Positions 1-4,388 of a stretch of 9,944 bases of DNA are shown here, one piece after another (within the stretch, counting starts at the first letter, position 1; each line of letters opens with the position of its first letter). This DNA comes from Rhodospirillaceae bacterium UBA6219 (GTDB lineage: Bacteria; Pseudomonadota; Alphaproteobacteria; Rhodospirillales; Magnetospirillaceae). The stretch is from the NCBI GenBank assembly GCA_002435715.1, contig DISD01000101.1, positions 51,739-61,682 on the forward strand. The letters are read 5' to 3'. The notes under the pieces were generated by a model. That model did not search any database, was not told the origin of the DNA, and was given only the letters and a program-made list of their open reading frames with translations. Both the position numbers and the translations under genes were made by a program.

Positions 1-644
1 TTCCATTCTTCCTTGGTCGAGCCGTCATCCATGAAGACGTCGATCTGCGGGATCAGGTTGAAGGCGATGGGCTTTGGGAACTTCACCGGCTCGCGCTGGT
101 CGTTGACGAACACGCCGCGGGTCTGTTCGAACAATTCGTCCATGGCTTCCTTGCCGCCGCCCGACACCGACTGATAGGTGGACACGACGACGCGCTTGAT
201 CTTGCCGAGCGCATGCAGCGGCTTCAAGGCGACGACCATCTGGATGGTCGAGCAGTTCGGATTGGCGATGATGCCCTTCTTGGTGTAGCCGGCGATGGCT
301 TCCGGGTTCACTTCCGGGACCACCAGCGGCACGTCGGGGTCCATGCGGAAATGCGACGTGTTGTCCACCACCACGCAGCCGGCGGCAGCGGCGCGCGGGC
401 TGTGTTCGGCCGACACCTTGGCGCCGGGCGACGACAAAGCGATGTCCCAGCCCTTGAAGTCGAAGGTGGCCAAATCCTTGCACTTCAGCACCTTGTCGTC
501 GCCGAAAGCCACTTCCTTGCCCACCGAACGCGACGACGCCAGGGCGACGACGTCGTCCACCGGGAAGTTGCGGTCGACCAGGGTCTGCATCATCTCGCGG
601 CCCACATTGCCGGTGGCTCCGATCACTGCAACCTTGTAACCCAT
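1..644 (-). CDS. asd: Aspartate-semialdehyde dehydrogenase, N-terminal 214 residues (cut by window edge)
   Basis: This enzyme reduces aspartyl phosphate to aspartate semialdehyde with NADPH in the cytoplasm, the branch point to lysine/diaminopimelate, threonine and methionine. Translating the minus strand from 644 gives an open frame to the window edge. The N-terminus has the nucleotide-binding GATGNVG (residues 9-15). SHFR ends at Arg100, a likely phosphate-binding residue. NPNCS (128-132) carries the expected catalytic Cys131, and STYQSVSGGG (155-164) holds the conserved active-site Gln158. These are hallmark motifs, so the identity is firm. About 120-130 C-terminal residues lie outside the window, including the active-site His. 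The start is ATG at 644 with a GGAG ribosome-binding site (652-655) seven or so bases upstream. A Thr/Lys-rich leader peptide and terminator lie 90-256 bases upstream on the same strand, so expression is probably set by transcription attenuation. Confidence 0.97.
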   Translation of the reverse strand, partial: MGYKVAVIGATGNVGREMMQTLVDRNFPVDDVVALASSRSVGKEVAFGDDKVLKCKDLATFDFKGWDIALSSPGAKVSAEHSPRAAAAGCVVVDNTSHFRMDPDVPLVVPEVNPEAIAGYTKKGIIANPNCSTIQMVVALKPLHALGKIKRVVVSTYQSVSGGGKEAMDELFEQTRGVFVNDQREPVKFPKPIAFNLIPQIDVFMDDGSTKEEW

Positions 645-685
645 GTGTAATCTCCGTTCCTTCAATCGAAGCCCGAAAGCCGTGC

Positions 686-700
686 CCGGGCGAAGCCCGG
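686..700 (-). other. GC-rich hairpin in the asd 5' leader, no U-tract
   Basis: CCGGGC and GCCCGG form a 6-bp stem with a three-base loop between the attenuator and the asd ribosome-binding site. No run of U follows it on the minus strand, so it is not a terminator. The 9-mer CGAAGCCCG occurs twice nearby (667-675 and 691-699). It may protect or shape the asd mRNA leader; its role is unknown. Confidence 0.4.
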
Positions 701-733
701 AATTTCTAGCCCGGGGGGGTGCTTTCGCATGCG

Positions 734-766
734 AAAAAGCCCGCGGGGTCGTCCGCGGGCCTTTTT
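734..766 (-). terminator. Rho-independent terminator (attenuator) ahead of asd
   Basis: On the minus strand GCCCGCGG (760-753) and CCGCGGGC (746-739) form a perfect 8-bp GC stem with a six-base loop, followed by five U (738-734). Five A precede the stem (766-762), so the element also looks like a terminator when read on the plus strand. It lies between the leader peptide and asd, 90 bases before the asd start, which fits an attenuator better than a simple end-of-gene terminator. It would also stop read-through from the upstream gene at 959-1312. Confidence 0.88.
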
Positions 767-792
767 CGTGTGAATACGACGAACCGGCCCGC
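755..792 (-). promoter_or_regulatory. Antiterminator hairpin of the asd attenuator
   Basis: In the minus-strand RNA, GCGGGCC (792-786), just after the leader stop codon, is perfectly complementary to GGCCCGC (761-755). Inside that 7-bp helix, UUCGU (783-779) pairs with ACGAA (769-765), leaving a GG/AAA internal loop and a 9-nt apical loop. The outer helix consumes the left arm of the terminator (753-760), so the two structures exclude each other. An upstream segment AACCGG (817-812), inside the Lys-Thr-Gly codons, can pair with CCGGUU (787-782) and would block the antiterminator. CCGC-GUAA-GCGG at the leader stop can form inside that alternative. A ribosome stalled at the Thr codons would cover 817-812 and free the antiterminator. 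Pairing was read by eye, not folded with energies. Confidence 0.72.
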
Positions 793-900
793 TTACGCGG
801 TGGTCTTAGTACCGGTTTTAGTGGTGGCGACAAAGAACGCCGCCCGGGCCGTCGGGCCAGGGACGCAGGACAAGGCAGCGATGATGCGCCGGTTCCGCAT
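793..900 (-). CDS. Thr/Lys-rich leader peptide of asd (35 aa)
   Basis: This is a short ORF with no homology that I recognise; its composition and position suggest a regulatory leader peptide. It begins at ATG 898-900, with GGAG (907-910) six bases upstream, and ends at TAA 793-795. The N-terminus is MRNRRIIAALSC and the C-terminus is ATTKTGTKTTA. Codons 26-34 (799-825) read Thr-Thr-Lys-Thr-Gly-Thr-Lys-Thr-Thr: four ACC, two ACT, one AAA and one AAG. The stop codon is followed at once by an antiterminator arm and then a rho-independent terminator, with asd as the next gene on the strand. That is the architecture of thr, his or trp leader peptides. Starved of threonyl-tRNA (and perhaps lysyl-tRNA), a ribosome would stall here and spare asd from termination. 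A longer in-frame start at ATG 910-912 exists but would lose this ribosome-binding site. The peptide itself probably has no function beyond being translated. Confidence 0.8.
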   Translation of the reverse strand: MRNRRIIAALSCVPGPTARAAFFVATTKTGTKTTA

Positions 901-923
901 GGGGTTCTCCATCAAACCGGGCA

Positions 924-953
924 CATTTAGCGCAAAGGACAGGGGCAATGCAA
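924..953 (-). promoter_or_regulatory. Possible sigma70 promoter for the asd leader transcript
   Basis: TTGCAT (953-948) and TAAATG (929-924) sit 18 bases apart on the minus strand. They begin a few bases after the stop codon of the upstream gene and would start transcription about 17 bases before the leader peptide ATG. The -10 match is modest, so read-through from the upstream gene is an alternative source of the leader RNA. Confidence 0.35.
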
Positions 954-958
954 GGAAA

Positions 959-1312
959 TCAGAAGGTTTCCGAGTTGGTGACCTCGACCGCCTGCCACAC
1001 CATGCCCAGGACCCGGTCGATTTCTTCCAAGGTGGCGTCGTCGGACAGATGGGGAATGGGCATGTCGATGCCTTCTTCCTCCAATAGGTCGCGGGCGCGG
1101 CCCACATAAAAGTCGCGATATTCAGCGGTGGTGCGGAAACGGGCGTTGAAGGCGCGGTCGGCCTCATGACGCAATTCCATCAATTGCGCCTGCTCGGCTT
1201 CGGTCAGCAACCCTTCATGGCTCAGCAACTCCGCTTGGCGGGCCTTGGCCGCTTCCAGGCGTTCCCGCCAATGGGGGTCGTAATTGGGCATCAGCCGGAC
1301 GGTGGCGCCCAT
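959..1312 (-). CDS. Small unrecognised soluble protein (117 aa)
   Basis: I do not recognise this family. The protein is hydrophilic, charged and predicted helical, with no signal peptide or membrane segment. Residues from about 15 to 60 are rich in Glu, Ala, Leu and Arg in a helical pattern (ERLEAAKARQAELL, then EAEQAQLMELRHEADRAF), suggesting a helical hairpin. A second half around AEYRDFYVGRARDLLEEEG ends in a short helix and EVTNSETF. I chose ATG 1312 because GAGGAG (1319-1324) sits six bases upstream. The longer start at 1330 adds MSEEKA but has its only Shine-Dalgarno-like bases directly abutting the ATG. A perfect TATAAT (1385-1390) lies upstream, overlapped on its far side by a palindrome. 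No terminator precedes the asd leader promoter, so some transcripts may run into the asd attenuator. Codon usage looks native. Function is unknown. Confidence 0.75.
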   Translation of the reverse strand: MGATVRLMPNYDPHWRERLEAAKARQAELLSHEGLLTEAEQAQLMELRHEADRAFNARFRTTAEYRDFYVGRARDLLEEEGIDMPIPHLSDDATLEEIDRVLGMVWQAVEVTNSETF

Positions 1313-1384
1313 GGCTTTCTCCTCGCTCATCCTTCTTTGGAAGGATAGGACGAGTGTCGGGCGATGTCACCCCCCTGCCGGATG

Positions 1385-1390
1385 ATTATA
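1385..1390 (-). promoter_or_regulatory. Perfect -10 box (TATAAT) for the 959-1312 gene
   Basis: The minus strand reads TATAAT exactly at 1390-1385, about 73 bases before the chosen start codon. No recognisable -35 box sits 16-18 bases further upstream (the bases are TGATCG and similar); that place is occupied by a 23-bp inverted repeat. A good -10 without a -35 suggests an activator-dependent or strongly regulated promoter. Confidence 0.45.
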
Positions 1391-1394
1391 TGTC

Positions 1395-1417
1395 CCGCTG
1401 ATCTGGACGATCAGCGG
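1395..1417. promoter_or_regulatory. 23-bp perfect inverted repeat, operator-like
   Basis: CCGCTGATC (1395-1403) and GATCAGCGG (1409-1417) are exact inverted copies separated by five bases. The repeat covers the spacer and -35 zone of the minus-strand TATAAT at 1385-1390, a usual position for a dimeric regulator. It has no T-tract on either side, so it is not a terminator. It could instead be one more hairpin of the cluster to its right. Confidence 0.45.
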
Positions 1418-1436
1418 CGCCCCTCAAGCGGCGGTC

Positions 1437-1522
1437 GCGCCACATCCGTGGCGCTAGCCTTCCGCGGCATAGGCCGCGCGGCCCCTTGGGCCTAAGCCGA
1501 TCCGATGACGGATCGGGGCTTA
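1437..1522. repeat. Run of four hairpins in the spacer after the 1520-2014 gene
   Basis: Four stem-loops follow one another: GCGCCAC/GTGGCGC (1437-1454), CGCGGC/GCCGCG (1463-1478), GGCCC/GGGCC (1480-1492) and CCGATCCG/CGGATCGG with loop ATGA (1497-1516). TAAGCC/GGCTTA can extend the last one (1493-1522). It overlaps the TAA stop of the minus-strand gene. None is followed by a T-tract. The cluster may be a structured 3' UTR, a factor-independent processing signal or a degenerate repeat element; the sequence alone does not decide. Confidence 0.5.
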
Positions 1523-2014
1523 GTCTTCCTCGTCGTCGTCCAGGCCGCCGCGGTCGATGACGGCGATCAGCCGTCCGGCCCCCAGCTTGTCGCCGCTGTC
1601 CAGTTCCATGGCCTTGGACAAAGCGGCGCGGCCTTCTTCGGTGCGGCCCAGGCGGACCAGGCAATAGCCATAGGCGATCAAGGCCTGCAGGAACAGGCGC
1701 GGCCAGGGCTCGATTTCGTCGAAACCGGCATGGTGGGCGGCGACCAGCCGCCAGTCATGGGGCAGTTGCAGGCGCCGCGCCGCCATTTCCACCACGGAAA
1801 AGGCGTGGGGCAGGGCCTCTTGCAGGCGGTGGCGGTAGAAATAGAACTTGTAGGCGCCGATGCGGGTGGCCAGGGCTTCGGGGGCCAGCATCAAGGCATG
1901 CTGCACGTGGGCTTCAGCCACGTGTTCGTCGTGCCAGTCGATGCCGGCGGCGATCAGCGCCTTGCGGGCGGGGTGGGGAAGGTCCAGCGGCAGGCCTGCG
2001 ACATTCTCGAACAT
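1520..2014 (-). CDS. TPR-like helical protein of unknown function (164 aa)
   Basis: I cannot name this protein. It appears cytoplasmic and all-helical, with no signal peptide or membrane segment. Two stretches fit degenerate tetratricopeptide-type helix pairs. The first is residues about 30-85, with HALMLAPEALATRIGAYKF then HRLQEALPHAFSVVEMA. The second is about 105-145, with ALIAYGYCLVRLGRTEEG then RAALSKAMELD. Such repeats usually serve protein-protein contacts. The C-terminus is strongly acidic (LDDDEED). The start is ATG 2014, with GGAGA about ten bases upstream, an acceptable but long spacing. The gene is divergent from rpsT and shares a 154-base intergenic region with it. Its TAA stop lies inside a hairpin. 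The next gene on the strand starts 207 bases later with its own -10 box, so the two need not be an operon. Confidence 0.75.
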   Translation of the reverse strand: MFENVAGLPLDLPHPARKALIAAGIDWHDEHVAEAHVQHALMLAPEALATRIGAYKFYFYRHRLQEALPHAFSVVEMAARRLQLPHDWRLVAAHHAGFDEIEPWPRLFLQALIAYGYCLVRLGRTEEGRAALSKAMELDSGDKLGAGRLIAVIDRGGLDDDEED

Positions 2015-2089
2015 GGGCTCGAGGTCTCCGGTAATGGCATGGCGGACGCATATGTTTTAGCGGGTTTTTTTGTCCGCGTCGATTCTTGC

Positions 2090-2119
2090 TTGACGGGCAC
2101 GATGACTCATCCCTATAAA
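2090..2119 (+). promoter_or_regulatory. Sigma70-type promoter of rpsT
   Basis: TTGACG (2090-2095) and TATAAA (2114-2119) are separated by 18 bases and point toward rpsT. Each box differs from consensus at one position. Transcription would start near 2126, giving a leader of about 43 bases. The strength suits a ribosomal protein gene. Confidence 0.75.
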
Positions 2120-2168
2120 CGCGCCTTCGAATTTTGTACTTGAACTCTTGATCTGACAGGTTTGATCC

Positions 2169-2441
2169 ATGGCCCATCATCAGTCGGCTAAGAAGCGCAT
2201 TCGCCAGACCGAGCGTCGCACCGAAGTCAATCGCGCTCGCGTCAGCCGTATCCGCAACTTCGTCAAGAAGGTCGAGCTCGCCATCTCCGGCGGCAACGCC
2301 GAAGAAGCCAAGGCCGCTTTCGCTGCCGCTCAGCCCGAACTGATCAAGGGCGTCCAGGCTGGCGTGCTGCACAAGAACACCGCCTCGCGCAAGGTCAGCC
2401 GTCTGGCTGCCCGCGTCAAGGACATGAAGCCGCTGGTCTAA
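2169..2441 (+). CDS. rpsT: 30S ribosomal protein S20
   Basis: S20 is a primary-binding protein of the small ribosomal subunit that holds 16S rRNA through long basic helices. The 90-residue length is normal for the family. The N-terminus MAHHQSAKKRIRQTERR is the family signature (MANHKSAKKR type) with two conservative differences, Asn3 to His and Lys5 to Gln. The middle is a Lys/Arg-rich helical region, and the C-terminus TASRKVSRLAARVK is characteristic. The start is ATG 2169; an ACAGG-like Shine-Dalgarno lies some nine bases upstream and is weak. The gene is monocistronic by appearance, with a strong promoter in front and a strong terminator 30 bases behind. rpsT directly before dnaA is a familiar arrangement in alphaproteobacteria. 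Confidence 0.97.
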   Translation: MAHHQSAKKRIRQTERRTEVNRARVSRIRNFVKKVELAISGGNAEEAKAAFAAAQPELIKGVQAGVLHKNTASRKVSRLAARVKDMKPLV

Positions 2442-2464
2442 GACCTGGCTGATCCTAGCGGATT

Positions 2465-2500
2465 AAAAAAGGCCGTGCCCGGTATCGGGCGCGGCCTTTT
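2465..2500 (+). terminator. Rho-independent terminator of rpsT
   Basis: GGCCGTGCCCG (2471-2481) and CGGGCGCGGCC (2486-2496) form an 11-bp stem with one G-U pair and the four-base loop GTAT, followed by TTTT. Six A precede the stem. It separates rpsT transcription from dnaA. Confidence 0.9.
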
Positions 2501-2693
2501 GTCATTGCCAAAAGTCTGGGGTGGAGCGGATTCCTCTTGGGGCTCAAATGCAAGGGAAAAATTTTCGCTGTTCTTGTTCCGGTCCCGTTGTGTTGAATCG
2601 GGGGGGTCGTTAGAGTCCGTCCTCGCTTGGGTTGGAGCTAGAAAAACCCGAGTTTCTATTTAAAATTTGAAGTATTCGCGCTGATTTTGTCGG

Positions 2694-2713
2694 CAATTGT
2701 ATTCAATTGTATT
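2694..2713. repeat. Exact tandem duplication of CAATTGTATT
   Basis: CAATTGTATT occurs twice with no gap (2694-2703 and 2704-2713) in the AT-rich core before dnaA. The 10-base period places both copies on nearly the same face of the helix, as expected for cooperative protein binding or an unwinding element. Each copy holds the palindrome CAATTG. Confidence 0.7.
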
Positions 2714-2840
2714 TTAAGAACAGGGTGTTTGATTGGTTTCGGTCTTATTCGTTTTGTTTTTTGTGTGTTTCGTTTCTACGTGGGTGTGTCGCGACGTGGG
2801 GCCAAGGCTTTGGGGGTCGAAGGTCAAAAGCGTGCGCAAT

Positions 2841-2874
2841 GGGCCGAGTAGCGCGGGAAACCGGGGCTCGGCTC
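2841..2874 (+). other. Hairpin with GNRA loop in the dnaA leader
   Basis: GCCGAG (2843-2848) pairs with CTCGGC (2867-2872) and extends outward by one G-U and one G-C pair. Inside an internal loop, CGG (2854-2856) and CCG (2861-2863) close a GAAA tetraloop. If dnaA is transcribed from the AT-rich core, this lies in its 5' untranslated RNA. There is no T-tract. Role unknown. Confidence 0.35.
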
Positions 2875-2992
2875 GATCAGGGGAGGGGAGCAAGGTGTCT
2901 TCATCATGTCCGTGTTCTGACCATGGATTGATGTCCGCGCCAAGTTTTCGTCGGGCGGCCATTGTCGGGAATCCAATGTTCGGGGACATGCG

Positions 2993-4384
2993 ATGATTAG
3001 TGCCGAATGGGATAAGATCAAAGGACGTCTGCGCGACGAGGTGGGCGATGCCGCCTACCGGTCGTGGCTGCGCCCGATCACCCTGCATCAGGTCACCGAC
3101 GGCGAGGTTCGTCTGGGCCTGCCCACCCGCTTCATGCGTGATTGGGTCGCCACCCATTATGGCGAACGGATTCGCGCCCTGTGGGGCAGCGAGAACCCGA
3201 CGGTCCGCGTCATCGACATCATCGTCGCCAATGGGCGGAGCCTGCAGAACCCGGCTTTGGCGGCAGCCAATCCACCGCCTGCCGCAGCCCCCGCCCCCGC
3301 GCGTCCGCGGGTGGTGAATGCCACGCCGTGTGCCGCCGCGCCGGCCTCCGAGCAGGACGAGTTGGGCGCGCAATTGGATCCGCGCTTCACCTTCAAGAAT
3401 TTCGTCGTCGGCAAGCCCAACGAATTCGCCCATGCCGCCGCCCAGCGCGTGGCCGAGGCGACGGCGGTGTCGTTCAACCCGCTATTTCTTTATGGCGGTG
3501 TCGGTCTGGGCAAGACCCATCTGATGCATGCCATCGCCCACCACATCCGCGAGCACAACCCCGCCCGCCGGGTGCTGTATCTGTCGGCGGAAAAGTTCAT
3601 GTACCGTTTCATCCGGGCTTTGCGCAGCCAGGACACCATGAGCTTCAAGGAACAATTCCGTTCCGTCGACGTGCTGATGGTGGACGACGTCCAGTTCATT
3701 GCCGGCAAGGACGCCACCCAGGAAGAATTCTTCCACACCTTCAACGCGCTGGTGGACCAGGGGCGGCAGATCGTCATCTCGGCCGACAAAAGCCCCAGTG
3801 ATCTGGAAGGCATGGAAGACCGACTGCGCTCGCGGCTGAATTCCGGTCTGGTCGCCGACCTGCACGCCACCACCTATGAATTGCGTTTGGGCATTCTTCA
3901 TTCCAAGGCCGAGCAGATGGGGGCCGCCGTGCCCCAGAAGGTGATGGAATTCCTGGCCCACAAGATCGTCAGCAACGTGCGCGAGCTGGAAGGGGCGCTG
4001 AACCGCGTCATCGCCCATTCGCAATTGGTCGGCCGTGCCATCACCTTGGAAAGCACCCAGGACGTGCTGCACGATCTGTTGAAGGCGTCGGACCGCCGGA
4101 TCACCATCGAGGAGATCCAAAAGCGCGTCGCCGAGCATTTCAACATCAAGCTGGCGGAAATGTCCTCGGCCCGGCGCTCGCGTCAGGTGGCGCGGCCCCG
4201 GCAGGTGGCCATGTATCTGGCCAAGCAGCTGACCAGCCGGTCTTTGCCGGAAATCGGCCGCAAGTTCGGCGGTCGCGACCACACCACGGTGATGCATGCG
4301 GTGAAGAAGGTCGAAGAATTGCGGTCTTCCGACCAAGGCTTCTCGGAAGACGTGGAATTGCTGCGTCGCATGCTGCAAGGCTGA
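2993..4384 (+). CDS. dnaA: Chromosomal replication initiator DnaA
   Basis: DnaA is the AAA+ ATPase that binds DnaA boxes and opens the chromosomal origin. At 463 residues it is of typical length. Domain I covers roughly residues 1-80 (WDKIKGRLRDEVG, AYRSWLRPI). Domain II is a short Pro/Ala linker (about 90-125). Domain III starts near 130 with FTFKNFVVGKPNEFAHAAA. It carries Walker A GGVGLGKT (168-175), Walker B LMVDDVQF (228-235), sensor 1 VISAD (261-265) and the Arg-rich box DRLRSRL (276-282) that supplies the arginine finger. Domain IV ends the protein with the DNA-binding signature GRDHTTVMHAV (427-437). The start is ATG 2993 with GGGGA (2982-2986) six bases upstream. The stop lies 4 bases before a TPR-glycosyltransferase-like gene, so dnaN is not the next gene as is usual. 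All key residues are present. Confidence 0.99.
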   Translation: MISAEWDKIKGRLRDEVGDAAYRSWLRPITLHQVTDGEVRLGLPTRFMRDWVATHYGERIRALWGSENPTVRVIDIIVANGRSLQNPALAAANPPPAAAPAPARPRVVNATPCAAAPASEQDELGAQLDPRFTFKNFVVGKPNEFAHAAAQRVAEATAVSFNPLFLYGGVGLGKTHLMHAIAHHIREHNPARRVLYLSAEKFMYRFIRALRSQDTMSFKEQFRSVDVLMVDDVQFIAGKDATQEEFFHTFNALVDQGRQIVISADKSPSDLEGMEDRLRSRLNSGLVADLHATTYELRLGILHSKAEQMGAAVPQKVMEFLAHKIVSNVRELEGALNRVIAHSQLVGRAITLESTQDVLHDLLKASDRRITIEEIQKRVAEHFNIKLAEMSSARRSRQVARPRQVAMYLAKQLTSRSLPEIGRKFGGRDHTTVMHAVKKVEELRSSDQGFSEDVELLRRMLQG

Positions 4385-4388
4385 TCGG

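Larger units (their letters stand above)
2501..2992 (+). other. Non-coding region upstream of dnaA with AT-rich core
   Basis: Nothing here reads as a gene. The stretch 2652-2778 is only about one-third GC by hand count, against clearly GC-rich flanks. From about 2727 to 2778 the plus strand is T-rich. An exact tandem 10-mer lies at 2694-2713. Four GANTC sites occur at 2529, 2595, 2613 and 2969. A hairpin with a GAAA loop lies at 2841-2874. I found no box within one mismatch of the DnaA consensus TTATNCACA, so I do not call it an origin. The dnaA promoter is probably here but no box pair is convincing; TTGTCG (2688) with TATTTT (2710) is the best of several weak options. Confidence 0.6.

Noticed and set aside
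793..1167. Extended 124-codon version of the asd leader frame
   Set aside because: Upstream of ATG 900 this frame overlaps the 959-1312 gene out of phase and looks like its shadow; only the last 35 codons have a proper ribosome-binding site and leader-like content.
2042..2077. Terminator-like GCGGAC/GTCCGC repeat with a T7 run upstream of rpsT
   Set aside because: The arms are six bases with a 24-base loop, and the T-run lies inside the loop rather than after the stem, so it does not form a terminator on either strand.
2475..2931. Short plus-strand open frames between rpsT and dnaA
   Set aside because: They begin inside the rpsT terminator or in the AT-rich stretch, lack ribosome-binding sites and show no protein-like pattern.
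2501..2992. Possible oriC upstream of dnaA
   Set aside because: The AT-rich core and repeat fit an origin, but I found no DnaA box within one mismatch of TTATNCACA on either strand; the closest (for example TTATTCGTT near 2748) match only six positions.
2714..3433. 239-codon minus-strand open frame across the dnaA start
   Set aside because: It covers both AT-rich non-coding DNA and the conserved DnaA N-terminus, with no family features and a Gly/Arg-rich shadow composition.
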